From Pseudanabaenales cyanobacterium (GTDB taxonomy: Bacteria > Cyanobacteriota > Cyanobacteriia > Phormidesmidales > Phormidesmidaceae), in the NCBI GenBank assembly GCA_022360135.1, contig JAKSDM010001466.1, forward strand, positions 1 to 6,995: a stretch of 6,995 nt of DNA, read 5' to 3'. Made by a program: the position numbers and the translations under genes. Below the pieces are notes generated by a model. That model was not told the DNA's origin, ran no database searches, and saw only the letters and a program-made list of their open reading frames with translations. Shown piece after piece: positions 1-6,075 of this stretch (its first letter is position 1; the number at the start of each line of letters is the position of its first letter).

Positions 1-613
1 ATGCTTTCTTCTGCTTGGCGTGAATACTCCGCATATGCTTTTTGACAGTATTGGGAGTAATACTCAGTTCTAGGGCGATTTCCTTATAGGTGTAGTTGCT
101 TCGATGCAGCACCCATACCTCTTTTTCACGGGGGGTTAGGCGATATTTTTCCGCCTCTTCGCTAGCAATATTTTGGATTGCTTGGCGGCGATCGGCAACG
201 GTCAGCAGTAGACAAGGACGTTCGATGGTTTCTAAATGCAGCCACCGAGCCTTAACCCGGAAAATGGCCGAATCTTCAATAAAAATGTTTGATTGAACGA
301 ACCAATGTTGATTCGGAAATAAATTCCGGCTGCGAATCAACGATTGACAAATATGCCAAATTTCATCGGGTACAGGATTTGTATTTGCTCCCGTTTGATT
401 CAGTTGTTCTAAAATCCGATAGGCTCTATCGTTAGCATAAATTAGTTTTCTTTGGTCCGTTAGAATAAGAACGCCATCAATCAAATTTTTAATCAGTTCT
501 TCCTTCAGTCCAGATGGCTCAAGATGCTGAGATAATGGGGGAAATAGCGACACTATCTGAGTGCTGAGCGATTCTTCAGTCTGGATGGCGTTGATTAAAT
601 TGGAAGTTGGCAT
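1..613 (-). CDS. PAS-like / LuxR-type (GerE HTH) transcriptional regulator, 3' end cut by the window edge (paralogue 1)
   Basis: Reading leftward from an ATG at 613-611, 204 codons are open to the window edge. The C-terminus (158-200) is a LuxR/GerE helix-turn-helix: LTPREKEVWVLHRSNYTYKE, then EIALELSITPNTVKKHM. Residues 36-73 look like the start of a PAS fold (GVLILTD, then IYANDRA). Residues 82-150 link this to the HTH. There is no receiver domain with a phospho-acceptor Asp, so if it senses a signal it probably does so through the PAS-like part. The start is supported by purine-rich ribosome-binding sequence (AGGAGAGAGGGGCT before ATG). It is the last gene seen of the minus-strand series, 71 bp after the SUKH gene, and is about 60% identical to the regulator at 4974-5765 over the last 123 aligned residues. 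By that paralogue only a few residues are missing. DNA-binding role: confident. Target genes: unknown. Confidence 0.9.
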   Translation of the reverse strand, partial: MPTSNLINAIQTEESLSTQIVSLFPPLSQHLEPSGLKEELIKNLIDGVLILTDQRKLIYANDRAYRILEQLNQTGANTNPVPDEIWHICQSLIRSRNLFPNQHWFVQSNIFIEDSAIFRVKARWLHLETIERPCLLLTVADRRQAIQNIASEEAEKYRLTPREKEVWVLHRSNYTYKEIALELSITPNTVKKHMRSIHAKQKKA

Positions 614-666
614 AGCCCCTCTCTCCTGTCTCCTGTTCTCTTGCCCAGCCAGAACATTCCGGCTTC

Positions 667-680
667 AGTGGGCCCCCACT
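667..680 (-). other. Short GC-rich inverted repeat just after the SUKH gene stop
   Basis: AGTGG at 667-671 pairs with CCACT at 676-680 around a 4-nt loop, four bases past the TAG stop of the SUKH gene (685-687). In the minus direction no T-run follows, so it is not a normal intrinsic terminator. It could stabilise an upstream mRNA end or mark a processing point between the SUKH gene and the LuxR gene. Weak evidence. Confidence 0.3.
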
Positions 681-684
681 TTGT

Positions 685-2109
685 CTAAATGACTTGAAGC
701 AGTGGGGTTTCAAAATAGCCTGGGGTTGCGCGTATCCCCTGTAGGGTCGCAAGTACTCGCAAACGATATATGCCTGGTAATAAGGTGGTTCCAGGAATTG
801 TGGCTATATAAGATAGTTGATCCTCCACTAAGGTATGGGGTGGCGTGTCAACCAATGATGTTGTGGAGCCTGTAGCGTAATTGCGCAGGTCGGCTTGAAC
901 CTGATAAGTGATTTGCTTTCGCCTGGTGTCAGCTGCTGTCTGTCCGGTGAGTCGAAACAATATCTCTAGCACAAGTGGTTCACCACTTCTGATGAACCCT
1001 GGGAACGATTTGCCAGCCTCTGTGATCACCATTGGCGCCCCACTCTGAGGCGGCTGGAATGCCCACAAATGACTAATCTCTACCTTTACGGGCGAGACAT
1101 CAGCAGGTCTTTTTATTTCAGTCTCTGGTTTTACAGCTTGGCTGATTTGCGCCAGCATCCATTGAGGGAGTTGTTCACTTTCAAGTTCAGACCAAGTTCT
1201 GCTGCTTTCACCTTCCGGGTCATAAGCGACAATTCGTTTCTCAATCTGATCTTCAATCTGTCTAGTCTGAAATTCTATTGTGAACCTAGCCAGCGATCGC
1301 CACACCGTTTCCTCTACTGGAAGGATACGAAGACTTTCAGCTTTATCTTCTTCGGGGTTTACGGCTAGTGAGGATATGGGGGCAATAACACTGCTTTCAG
1401 CTTTATCCTCTTTGGAGTCTACGGGGAGTGGGGCAGACGCGTTTGTCTCAGCTAAGCGTAATGAGTTTTCTCGTAATTCCAGGAAGTTCTCATACTCCGC
1501 TTGCATCATGGCGTGAAAAGAGGGATACCGATCAGCCCCTGGCAGCCAGTCCCCAAAAAACCAGGCTTCCCATTCCCCATCATCTGTAACCACCTGAGGA
1601 TTCAGAAGATAGATAGCAGACTCCCCAACATCACTAATTTCCAAAGCCGCTTGCAGATACTCTACTCGCAGTTTGCTGCAATCTTGAGCTTCGCCATAGA
1701 CCAAGTATTCTTCATCTGAAATCGACGGAGCGCCTAAGTGGGCGTTAGATTCTAATTGGGTTTCTGAAACGGGAGAATATCTATCTTTATTTTGTTCTAA
1801 AAACGCATCGATCCAATTCTGATGTCGGACGGCGAACCATTCAATTTCGTTAGTGGACCAGAGTCTATCGATCAAAGGGGTTGTCTGACGCCAACCATTC
1901 GTGACTTTCAGAAATGCTCGATAAGATGGAGGCAAAATCATGCCCAAACGTGCTTCCACCTGAGTAATTTGCTCCTCTGTGGCGCCTGGATAGCCTAACC
2001 AGCCAGATTCAATCACCTCAGGCGGGAGTTCTGCTTGCTCATCTCCCATTGATCCCAATAATTCCTGACTCCAGCGCCTGAGGAAACTTTCCCAGTTAAA
2101 CGTACTCAT
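685..2109 (-). CDS. SMI1/KNR4 (SUKH) domain protein fused to a C-terminal module shared with the neighbouring gene
   Basis: A 474-residue cytosolic-looking protein with no signal peptide or membrane segment. Residues about 38-212 read as a SUKH (SMI1/KNR4) domain: YPGATEEQITQVEARLG, then LPPSYRAFLKVTNGW (59-73), and near its end GEWEAWFFGDWLPGADRYPS (178-197) followed by the helix AEYENFLEL. A low-complexity acidic linker (about 215-268) holds a 20-residue tandem duplication (EDKAES twice). Residues 272-474 are collinear with residues 164-367 of the upstream HhH protein: both have FxxEFQxRQIExxxEKR, W-x2-lE-x-E-x4-W, a PGIYRL/SGIYRL strand and a final LQVI. Usual SUKH immunity proteins are under 200 residues, so this is a fusion. 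The ATG (2107-2109) follows the HhH stop by 15 bp with no clear Shine-Dalgarno, so translation is probably coupled. SUKH proteins are known as toxin-immunity and protein-binding domains. What this one binds is unknown. Confidence 0.88.
   Translation of the reverse strand: MSTFNWESFLRRWSQELLGSMGDEQAELPPEVIESGWLGYPGATEEQITQVEARLGMILPPSYRAFLKVTNGWRQTTPLIDRLWSTNEIEWFAVRHQNWIDAFLEQNKDRYSPVSETQLESNAHLGAPSISDEEYLVYGEAQDCSKLRVEYLQAALEISDVGESAIYLLNPQVVTDDGEWEAWFFGDWLPGADRYPSFHAMMQAEYENFLELRENSLRLAETNASAPLPVDSKEDKAESSVIAPISSLAVNPEEDKAESLRILPVEETVWRSLARFTIEFQTRQIEDQIEKRIVAYDPEGESSRTWSELESEQLPQWMLAQISQAVKPETEIKRPADVSPVKVEISHLWAFQPPQSGAPMVITEAGKSFPGFIRSGEPLVLEILFRLTGQTAADTRRKQITYQVQADLRNYATGSTTSLVDTPPHTLVEDQLSYIATIPGTTLLPGIYRLRVLATLQGIRATPGYFETPLLQVI
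1293..1300. repeat. HIP1 octamer GCGATCGC
   Basis: This palindrome is highly over-represented in many cyanobacterial genomes. A second copy is at 6853-6860 inside the ATPase gene. It serves here mainly as a taxonomic pointer. Confidence 0.7.
1334..1433. repeat. Intragenic tandem duplication, 60-bp period, in the linker of the SUKH fusion gene
   Basis: The 40 bases starting at 1334 (CTTTCAGCTTTATCTTCTTC...) recur starting at 1394 with 33 of 40 positions the same. The offset is exactly 60 bp (20 codons), so the reading frame is kept, and the encoded motif EDKAES appears twice (residues 234-239 and 254-259). Many of the differences are silent or conservative. The remaining 20 bp of each unit have diverged. 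It lies in the disordered linker between the SUKH domain and the C-terminal module, where a length change should be tolerated. Confidence 0.75.
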
Positions 2110-2124
2110 GGTTAAAAAGTTTTC

Positions 2125-3228
2125 TTAAATGACTTGCAGCACTAGAGCATCGAAGAAAGTAGGTAATGCGACAACCCCTCGGAGGATGACTAATATCTGC
2201 AGGCGATATATTCCTGAATGAAGAATCACGGCAGGCAAACGGGTCGTATAGGATGTTTGACCTGCCACAACAAGCTTAGGCTCGGTATCGCCCAAAGAGA
2301 TGATTTCATGCGGTGGAGCCAGATTCTTGGCATCCCATTGAACACAATAGGCGGCCTGTCGCCCAGCGATATCAGTCAGCGCATCCCCGATCAGTTCAAA
2401 GGTAACTTCAAACGAGAAAAGTTCATTACTTCTGATCGAGTTTGAGACAATTCGACCCGCCTGTGCAATCAGCACAGGCATTCTCGTTTCAGGAGGTTGC
2501 AATAAATGTAACTGCCTGATCTTGATCATTGCCGGCGTTGCCGCTGTCGGCTGTTGCCTTAACGGCTCCGACGGTCTGGTTTGAGACACCTGACCTAGTA
2601 TCCACCGTTTAAAGTGTTCACCCTCAATGCTAGACCATGATTCGACTGTGTCAGTTTCGACATGTCGAACAAGGGTTCGCTTCTCGGTGCGATTCTCAAT
2701 CTGCCTATCCTGAAATTCAACTGCAAACGAAGCAAATGTGCTCCATTCACCTGAGGCAGGTGAATGATTGACAAGGGTTTTAATGTCTGTTTTGGGTTCT
2801 GATATTGGCTCAGCTAGACTAGCCGTTACACTGACTTCAGGAACTGTGATTTCAGCGTCTGCCTCGGCCTCTGATGTCGCCTCAGGAGGTTGGGAAGATT
2901 CACTCGCCTTAGGGAGAGAGTTGAGGGAGACTTTTGCATCTACCTCTAGAGATTCTGTTGTCTGCTGGGAAGATGCTTCATCAACCATCTTTTGCGCTTG
3001 GGCAATCCACTTTTTTTCGATCTCATTTCGACCTGTGGCATGTCCTTCAGCCTTCAGCCGGGACTCAAGATAATCGGCTGAAGCGCAGGCCAAGTCTTGA
3101 AGTGTTGCAATCCCAATTGACTGCAGCCATTGGGCCTTGGTTTCCCCAATCCCTTCAATCCTGGTCAAGTTGTCACGTTCTTTACCATTCCCATTTCTTG
3201 GGCTTTCACCTTTTGGCGATCCAGCCAT
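2125..3228 (-). CDS. Helix-hairpin-helix (DUF4332-like) protein with the shared C-terminal module
   Basis: A 367-residue protein. Residues about 20-85 form a helix-hairpin-helix unit of the DUF4332 kind: LTRIEGIGETKAQWLQSIGI, then TLQDLACASADYLESRL and a closing helix with IEKKWIAQAQKMVDEA. Such units usually bind DNA non-specifically or mediate protein contacts. Residues 88-160 are an acidic, Ser/Pro/Glu-rich linker, likely disordered. Residues 164-367 are the module also found in the SUKH fusion next door: FASFAVEFQDRQIENRTEKR, W198 to W209 helix region, then a beta-rich part (236-367) with SGIYRLQILVILRG and a final LQVI. The ATG at 3228 has GGGAG eight bases upstream, which settles the start. 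It is 304 bp downstream of the 200-residue gene and 15 bp upstream of the SUKH gene. The function of the shared module is not known to me. Confidence 0.87.
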   Translation of the reverse strand: MAGSPKGESPRNGNGKERDNLTRIEGIGETKAQWLQSIGIATLQDLACASADYLESRLKAEGHATGRNEIEKKWIAQAQKMVDEASSQQTTESLEVDAKVSLNSLPKASESSQPPEATSEAEADAEITVPEVSVTASLAEPISEPKTDIKTLVNHSPASGEWSTFASFAVEFQDRQIENRTEKRTLVRHVETDTVESWSSIEGEHFKRWILGQVSQTRPSEPLRQQPTAATPAMIKIRQLHLLQPPETRMPVLIAQAGRIVSNSIRSNELFSFEVTFELIGDALTDIAGRQAAYCVQWDAKNLAPPHEIISLGDTEPKLVVAGQTSYTTRLPAVILHSGIYRLQILVILRGVVALPTFFDALVLQVI

Positions 3229-3312
3229 CTTTACTTCTCCCTTTGCTGCCTAAAGCTACTCCAGCCCCCTCAGCATTGATGATAAATTTTGCACAGTTTT
3301 TCACAGACAATC

Positions 3313-3339
3313 ACCCAGCACATCGGTGCACAACTGGGT
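3313..3339. other. Bulged stem-loop upstream of the HhH gene
   Basis: ACCCAG (3313-3318) matches CTGGGT (3334-3339). Inside it GCAC (3318-3321) pairs with GTGC (3326-3329) around the tetraloop ATCG. The two stems share G3318, so the likely fold is ACCCA/TGGGT, then GCAC/GTGC, with a 5-base bulge on one side. It lies about 85 bp upstream of the HhH start codon. It could be an RNA leader structure or a protein-binding palindrome. Confidence 0.4.
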
Positions 3340-3420
3340 ATTGGATGTATTTGGGGAATTTTCAGGAATTGACTCAGCGTCCTAGTCTCACACCCTCATG
3401 CTGTTGAATTTAGGAAACTT

Positions 3421-3439
3421 GCAGGCGCTAGCAACCTGC
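3421..3439. other. Small inverted repeat GCAGG/CCTGC
   Basis: GCAGG (3421-3425) pairs with CCTGC (3435-3439) over a 9-nt loop that contains the palindrome GCTAGC. It sits directly beside the longer hairpin at 3448-3485. Together they lie in the 3' region after the 200-residue gene. No T-run follows on the minus strand. Confidence 0.35.
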
Positions 3440-3447
3440 GAGCTTAG

Positions 3448-3485
3448 GGCTGCGCTCTTGGGGGCCTCAAGAATTGAGCGCAACC
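3448..3485. other. Strong stem-loop downstream of the 200-residue gene
   Basis: TGCGCTC (3451-3457) pairs perfectly with GAGCGCA (3476-3482). One mismatch further out, GG (3448-3449) pairs with CC (3484-3485). The 18-nt loop contains a smaller alternative hairpin arm, CTCAA/TTGAG (3466-3470 and 3474-3478), that overlaps the main stem. It lies about 50 bp past the TGA stop of the gene at 3533-4135. Lack of a U-tract in the minus direction argues against a classical intrinsic terminator. It may protect an mRNA end and set expression of the 200-residue gene apart from the genes after it. Confidence 0.5.
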
Positions 3486-3532
3486 GCAGTAAAAGGGGTG
3501 AGGCCAGTAAGGCATTACACCATGGCTTAACT

Positions 3533-4135
3533 TCAATGGGGCAGAGGATAATTAGGTTGTCTGGCGATCTGGGTCCGCACCTCACCAATGTAGCCATATC
3601 CGAAGACATATTGACCACAACGGTGGGTAAGGGGACCGATCTCAACCGTAGCCGCCACCTGATAGAAACCTGGGGTTAGACCTAGATCTTGCGGCTTAAC
3701 TTTGGTTCCAATCCAATACTTGAATCGCCCCTCCACTGAGTGAATTTTTACTGCTAGATCAGTTTCAGTCGTTTTCTTACCAAAGCCTTCAAAGCTGAAG
3801 CAAGCGCGAATATCGGTTCCCAGACACATCAGCAATGCGGTTAGGGGACTGCGATCGAATTTAACGTAGACACCCACCCACATGTCCTCATCAGTATCAA
3901 TGATGTAGGGTGACTGGGCAGGCGCGACATGCCACGGCGGGGTCGGATCGCCTTTTGTCCCCTTAACTGTGAGGTTGTATAGCTCAAACGAACTTTGACC
4001 TAAAATTTGCTTACTGTAGGTTTCGGTGCTGGTATATTGGGGTTGTTCTTGTGCAGGTTTGCGATAGACTGCATCTTCAAGTTCATTTTCCGGGATCATT
4101 TCTGACGTTTTTTCTAGCATTGCGGCGTCGGCCAT
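3533..4135 (-). CDS. Protein of unknown function, possible free-standing relative of the shared beta-rich module
   Basis: A 200-residue protein that I do not recognise. Residues 1-46 are polar and probably disordered. Residues about 50-190 look beta-rich: SSFELYNLTVKG, PYIIDTDEDMWVGVYVKFD (77-95), GRFKYWIGTKVKPQDLGL and TPGFYQVAATVEIG (154-167), then YVFGYGYIGEV. The order of strands resembles the last 130 residues of the HhH and SUKH proteins (short strand near LxxLxxxQ/ELYNLTV, long amphipathic strand, then L-x-PG-x-Y), so it may be a diverged form of the same fold; this is inference. There are no membrane segments and no obvious catalytic motif. The ATG at 4135 is preceded by TGAGG eight bases upstream. 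It is the first gene of the minus-strand series and faces the divergent LuxR gene. Confidence 0.8.
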   Translation of the reverse strand: MADAAMLEKTSEMIPENELEDAVYRKPAQEQPQYTSTETYSKQILGQSSFELYNLTVKGTKGDPTPPWHVAPAQSPYIIDTDEDMWVGVYVKFDRSPLTALLMCLGTDIRACFSFEGFGKKTTETDLAVKIHSVEGRFKYWIGTKVKPQDLGLTPGFYQVAATVEIGPLTHRCGQYVFGYGYIGEVRTQIARQPNYPLPH

Positions 4136-4200
4136 AACAATATCCTCATTAGATTTGAGTTATTACAGCGGTAAACAGACCCGAATAAACTGGCGCTGAA

Positions 4201-4224
4201 ACGGCTCATTGCTATCTCAGCCGT
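4201..4224. promoter_or_regulatory. Inverted repeat ACGGCT-N12-AGCCGT upstream of the minus-strand series
   Basis: The arms at 4201-4206 and 4219-4224 match perfectly over a 12-bp spacer. The centre-to-centre distance of the arms, 18 bp, is slightly under two helical turns, so it could be an operator for a dimeric protein. If transcribed, it could form a leader hairpin 66 bp before the start codon at 4135. Confidence 0.4.
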
Positions 4225-4277
4225 CCTAGGCTTGCTCACCTACCTGAATCATGGCAAAACTGCTCGGAGGTGAAAAT

Positions 4278-4304
4278 TACCCTGGGGGTATACCCTTTAA
4301 CTCC
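4278..4304. promoter_or_regulatory. Copy 1 of a 27-bp palindrome-containing direct repeat, candidate operator
   Basis: The element begins TACCCTGGGGGTATACCC and ends AACTCC. It contains the perfect 10-bp palindrome GGGTATACCC (4286-4295) and TACCC-N3-GGGTA (4278-4290). A second copy lies at 6099-6125 in the same orientation with 22 of 27 bases identical and no gaps. The two copies bracket the second LuxR gene. This copy is 143 bp upstream of the first minus-strand gene, a plausible place for a regulator to bind. Which protein binds is not shown by the sequence. Confidence 0.55.
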
Positions 4305-4457
4305 TTGCAAGATGGATCTTAATAAAGCTAGATGTAGCGGCTTCAAATTGGCAAACTTAAAAAAAACACTGATAGTAGTACAAGGGGGAGCAATTCATAA
4401 CTCGACTCGAATTCCCTTGCATTATGTATTTTTTTATTGCGCCCTTTACCACCCTTT

Positions 4458-4467
4458 ACCTATAGGT
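4458..4467. promoter_or_regulatory. Perfect 10-bp palindrome ACCTATAGGT
   Basis: It lies in the divergent control region with short flanking symmetry (CACC near 4450 and GGTG at 4465-4468). A related pair, TAGGT (4517-4521) and ACCTA (4532-4536), follows about 50 bp later. It may be a regulator half-site family distinct from the ACCC/GGGT one. Chance occurrence is possible. Confidence 0.3.
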
Positions 4468-4558
4468 GTGACGCCATCCAGCTTCCTAATCCCAGCGCTA
4501 TGTCGCTGAATGTCTATAGGTTTAATTTTTGACCTAATATCAGGATGATTTCTTAATC

Positions 4559-4570
4559 ACCCTCAGGGGT
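4559..4570. promoter_or_regulatory. ACCC-N4-GGGT palindrome related to the 27-bp repeat
   Basis: ACCCTCAGGGGT resembles the left part of the 27-bp elements (ACCCTGGGGGT at 4279-4289 and ACCCTAGGGGGGT at 6100-6112). A fourth relative, ACCCCCTCTGGGGT, is at 6076-6089. The family therefore has at least four members, all in the two non-coding regions beside the second LuxR gene. Confidence 0.4.
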
Positions 4571-4898
4571 AATAGTCTAGTTCGATCTGATATCTGATAA
4601 TGATTGGGTTTCCCCATGAAGCTAAGTGACAGTTTCAAAGTAGTGTCCATAACTCCTGATTTCAAGTGATCAAAGAATAGATAAATAGGTAATTTCACTT
4701 AAATCGCCAACAAATAAGCCAGCCAAGAAAATTCAGGTTTGGCAGGCATCTTTAAACCCTGGTTTTGGAGTGAAAAGAGAGGCAATATGAAGATATAGCC
4801 AAGATCGCAAAATTCATTGCCTGAAGTGTTTCTGACAGAATCATCAACCAAGTAGCTCTTACAAATCAGATCAGATTGCTGTGTATCCTTGATAGAAA

Positions 4899-4938
4899 TT
4901 CGAGTTGGTGTGCATCTATCGGCTCAACTAGAATTTTT
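4899..4938 (+). promoter_or_regulatory. Attenuator-like hairpin plus T-run just before the second LuxR gene
   Basis: TTCGAGTTG (4899-4907) pairs with CAACTAGAA (4925-4933) at eight of nine positions and is followed at once by TTTTT (4934-4938), 35 bp before the ATG. This is the layout of an intrinsic terminator in the sense direction of the gene. The stem is AT-rich and the loop long (17 nt), so it would be a weak one, or the repeat may instead be an operator. Confidence 0.35.
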
Positions 4939-4960
4939 AAAGGGAAGTTGTGAAATTCAT

Positions 4961-4965
4961 AGGAG
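4961..4965 (+). promoter_or_regulatory. Ribosome-binding site AGGAG that decides the start of the second LuxR gene
   Basis: AGGAG lies eight bases before the ATG at 4974-4976. The in-frame GTG at 4950 would add eight residues but has only AGGG at 4940-4944 at similar distance and is a rarer start codon. I therefore prefer 4974. AGGAG is part of the small palindrome AGGAGTCCT. Confidence 0.7.
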
Positions 4966-4973
4966 TCCTCGAT

Positions 4974-5765
4974 ATGAATAACGTGAATAACATAAAAAAC
5001 TTTACTGTTCTGCCGAAGAAAGAATTTGCCCAGAAGCAATCATCAGATAGAACACTGGATAGAAACCTGCCATTACAAGAGCTACCTTCTATCATATTGA
5101 AAGAAATTTTTGAAAATCTAATGAATGGTGTTTTGCTTTTAACAGACAAGGGTGAACCCATTTATCTCGATGATATAGCCCGAAAAATTTTGCGGAAATT
5201 GGCTAAGAATAGACAAAAAATCAGACTAAGAGAATCCCTACTCAAGCAGTCTTTCAACCTAAATCGGGAGCCGAAAGTCGAGAATCAGGAGTCAGGCCCA
5301 AATATTTTCACTGCTCCCGATCGCCTAATCCACAGTCCTCCAGGATTAAGGCTAGGAGAACAGAGTTTCTGGAGTTCTCTCATCCCTGAGGAGATCCATC
5401 ACATTTGCCAATCTCTGATCGAGAGCCGCAGCCTATTTCCCAATGAAAATTGGTTGATTGAGTCTAAGATTTTTATCGATCCGTCCAATGCATTCAATAT
5501 CAAAGCCCGTTGGATCAAGTTAGATGCGATTGATTTCCCCTGTCTTCTATTAGTGATGGAAGACCAACATCAATTTGTTCGGGATATTGCAATTGAGGAA
5601 TCAAAAAAGTATGGTTTAACCCCACGCGAACAAGAAGTCTGGCTGCTCCATCGAGCCAACTACACATATAGGGAAATTGCATCAAAATTAAAGATTACGT
5701 CTAACACGATTAAGAAACACATGAAGAGTATCTTCACTAAGCAAAAAAAGAGCTTAAGCGGTTAG
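4974..5765 (+). CDS. PAS-like / LuxR-type (GerE HTH) transcriptional regulator (paralogue 2, complete)
   Basis: A 263-residue protein if started at the ATG with AGGAG upstream (271 if the GTG at 4950 is used). Residues about 38-76 match the PAS-like start of paralogue 1 (NGVLLLTDKGEPIYLDDIA). Residues 80-136 are an insertion of about 55 residues missing from paralogue 1. From 138 the two are collinear: IPEEIHHICQSLIESRSLFP, then KARW (177-180) and FPCLLLV (188-194). Residues about 215-256 are the LuxR HTH (LTPREQEVWLLHRANYTYRE, then EIASKLKITSNTIKKHM). No receiver domain is present. PAS-like residues YLDD replace the more typical YAND of paralogue 1, so the sensed signal may differ. It is divergent from the minus-strand series and is bracketed by the 27-bp repeat copies. 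Autoregulation and control of the divergent genes is a reasonable inference. Confidence 0.92.
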   Translation: MNNVNNIKNFTVLPKKEFAQKQSSDRTLDRNLPLQELPSIILKEIFENLMNGVLLLTDKGEPIYLDDIARKILRKLAKNRQKIRLRESLLKQSFNLNREPKVENQESGPNIFTAPDRLIHSPPGLRLGEQSFWSSLIPEEIHHICQSLIESRSLFPNENWLIESKIFIDPSNAFNIKARWIKLDAIDFPCLLLVMEDQHQFVRDIAIEESKKYGLTPREQEVWLLHRANYTYREIASKLKITSNTIKKHMKSIFTKQKKSLSG

Positions 5766-5843
5766 TATTCACAGCCGTAGACTCAATATCTCCCCAACTT
5801 TTAAATTGGATTTGACACTTTCATCCTGGCGTTATTCGTTTCC

Positions 5844-5870
5844 AAACCCCAGTTTAGAAACCCCAGTTTA
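5844..5870. repeat. 14-bp tandem repeat, two copies plus a partial third
   Basis: AAACCCCAGTTTA occurs at 5844-5856 and again at 5858-5870 with one base between. AAAACCGGG follows as a possible decayed third copy. Short AAACC(C/G)... repeats of this kind are common in intergenic DNA of filamentous cyanobacteria, and no function is implied. Confidence 0.65.
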
Positions 5871-5931
5871 AAAACCGGGAGCTTCCTAAGCTGATATACA
5901 ACTAATTTTTTCCCAAGCCAATTGCTTTTAA

Positions 5932-5952
5932 CTATCAGCTATCAGGCATCAG
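5932..5952. repeat. Heptamer tandem repeat, STRR-like
   Basis: Three consecutive heptamers read CTATCAG, CTATCAG, GCATCAG. Short tandemly repeated repetitive (STRR) heptamers are a known feature of filamentous cyanobacterial intergenic DNA. Three units is a very short array. Confidence 0.55.
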
Positions 5953-6017
5953 CCTTAAAGTCAGGCAGTTCAACTGCTAGAGGCTTTGTAGTGAATCTTC
6001 GCTAAAGAGGATGACCC

Positions 6018-6035
6018 CTCTAGTTTTTCCTAGAG
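6018..6035. terminator. Hairpin CTCTAG/CTAGAG after the second LuxR gene, weak terminator candidate
   Basis: CTCTAG (6018-6023) pairs with CTAGAG (6030-6035) around TTTTTC. The T-run is in the loop, not after the stem, and it is 250 bp past the LuxR stop, so the assignment as a terminator is poor. It is listed because no better terminator was seen in this interval. Confidence 0.2.
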
Positions 6036-6075
6036 TTCCAAAATCTTGCAATAACAGATTATCAACATATCTGTA

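Larger units (their letters stand above)
3229..3532. other. Structured 304-bp intergenic region between two co-directional minus-strand genes
   Basis: No convincing gene is seen here. The region holds three inverted repeats, listed separately (3313-3339, 3421-3439 and 3448-3485), and the ribosome-binding site GGGAG of the HhH gene. None of the hairpins is followed by a T-run on the minus strand. A separate promoter for the HhH gene is possible but I could not identify convincing -35 and -10 boxes. Confidence 0.5.
4136..4973. other. Divergent intergenic control region, about 840 bp
   Basis: This separates the minus-strand series from the second LuxR gene and should hold both promoters. I could not identify confident sigma-70 boxes in either direction. 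It is rich in palindromes: ACGGCT/AGCCGT (4201-4224), the 27-bp repeat with GGGTATACCC (4278-4304), ACCTATAGGT (4458-4467), TAGGT/ACCTA (4517-4536), ACCCTCAGGGGT (4559-4570), AAGTGA (4624 and 4664) with its complement TCACTT (4695-4700), and TTCGAGTTG/CAACTAGAA (4899-4933). An open frame at 4270-4509 on the plus strand has no supporting features and is not called. Confidence 0.6.

Noticed and set aside
96..296. Plus-strand 66-codon frame
   Set aside because: It is antisense to the HTH-coding part of the LuxR gene at 1-613, which is clearly the real gene.
1069..1719. Three overlapping plus-strand open frames (1069-1368, 1280-1516, 1501-1719)
   Set aside because: They lie antisense to the SUKH fusion gene, have no ribosome-binding sites or recognisable domains, and have low-complexity compositions typical of shadow frames.
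2218..3407. Plus-strand frames at 2218-2445, 2768-3073 and 2934-3407
   Set aside because: Antisense to the HhH gene, whose domain content and collinearity with the SUKH protein show it is the true coding strand.
3388..3679. Minus-strand frame 3388-3645 and plus-strand frame 3398-3679
   Set aside because: Both overlap the 3' end of the 200-residue gene in other frames and run through the hairpin region. No domain or start signal supports them.
4270..4509. Plus-strand 79-codon frame starting at GTG
   Set aside because: It crosses the 27-bp repeat and other palindromes, has a weak start and an improbable composition, and matches no family I know.
4937..5161. Minus-strand 74-codon frame
   Set aside because: It is antisense to the start of the second LuxR gene and has no supporting features.
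5844..5952. CRISPR array
   Set aside because: The repeats here are 14-bp and 7-bp units without regular spacers, which fits simple tandem repeats and STRR, not CRISPR.
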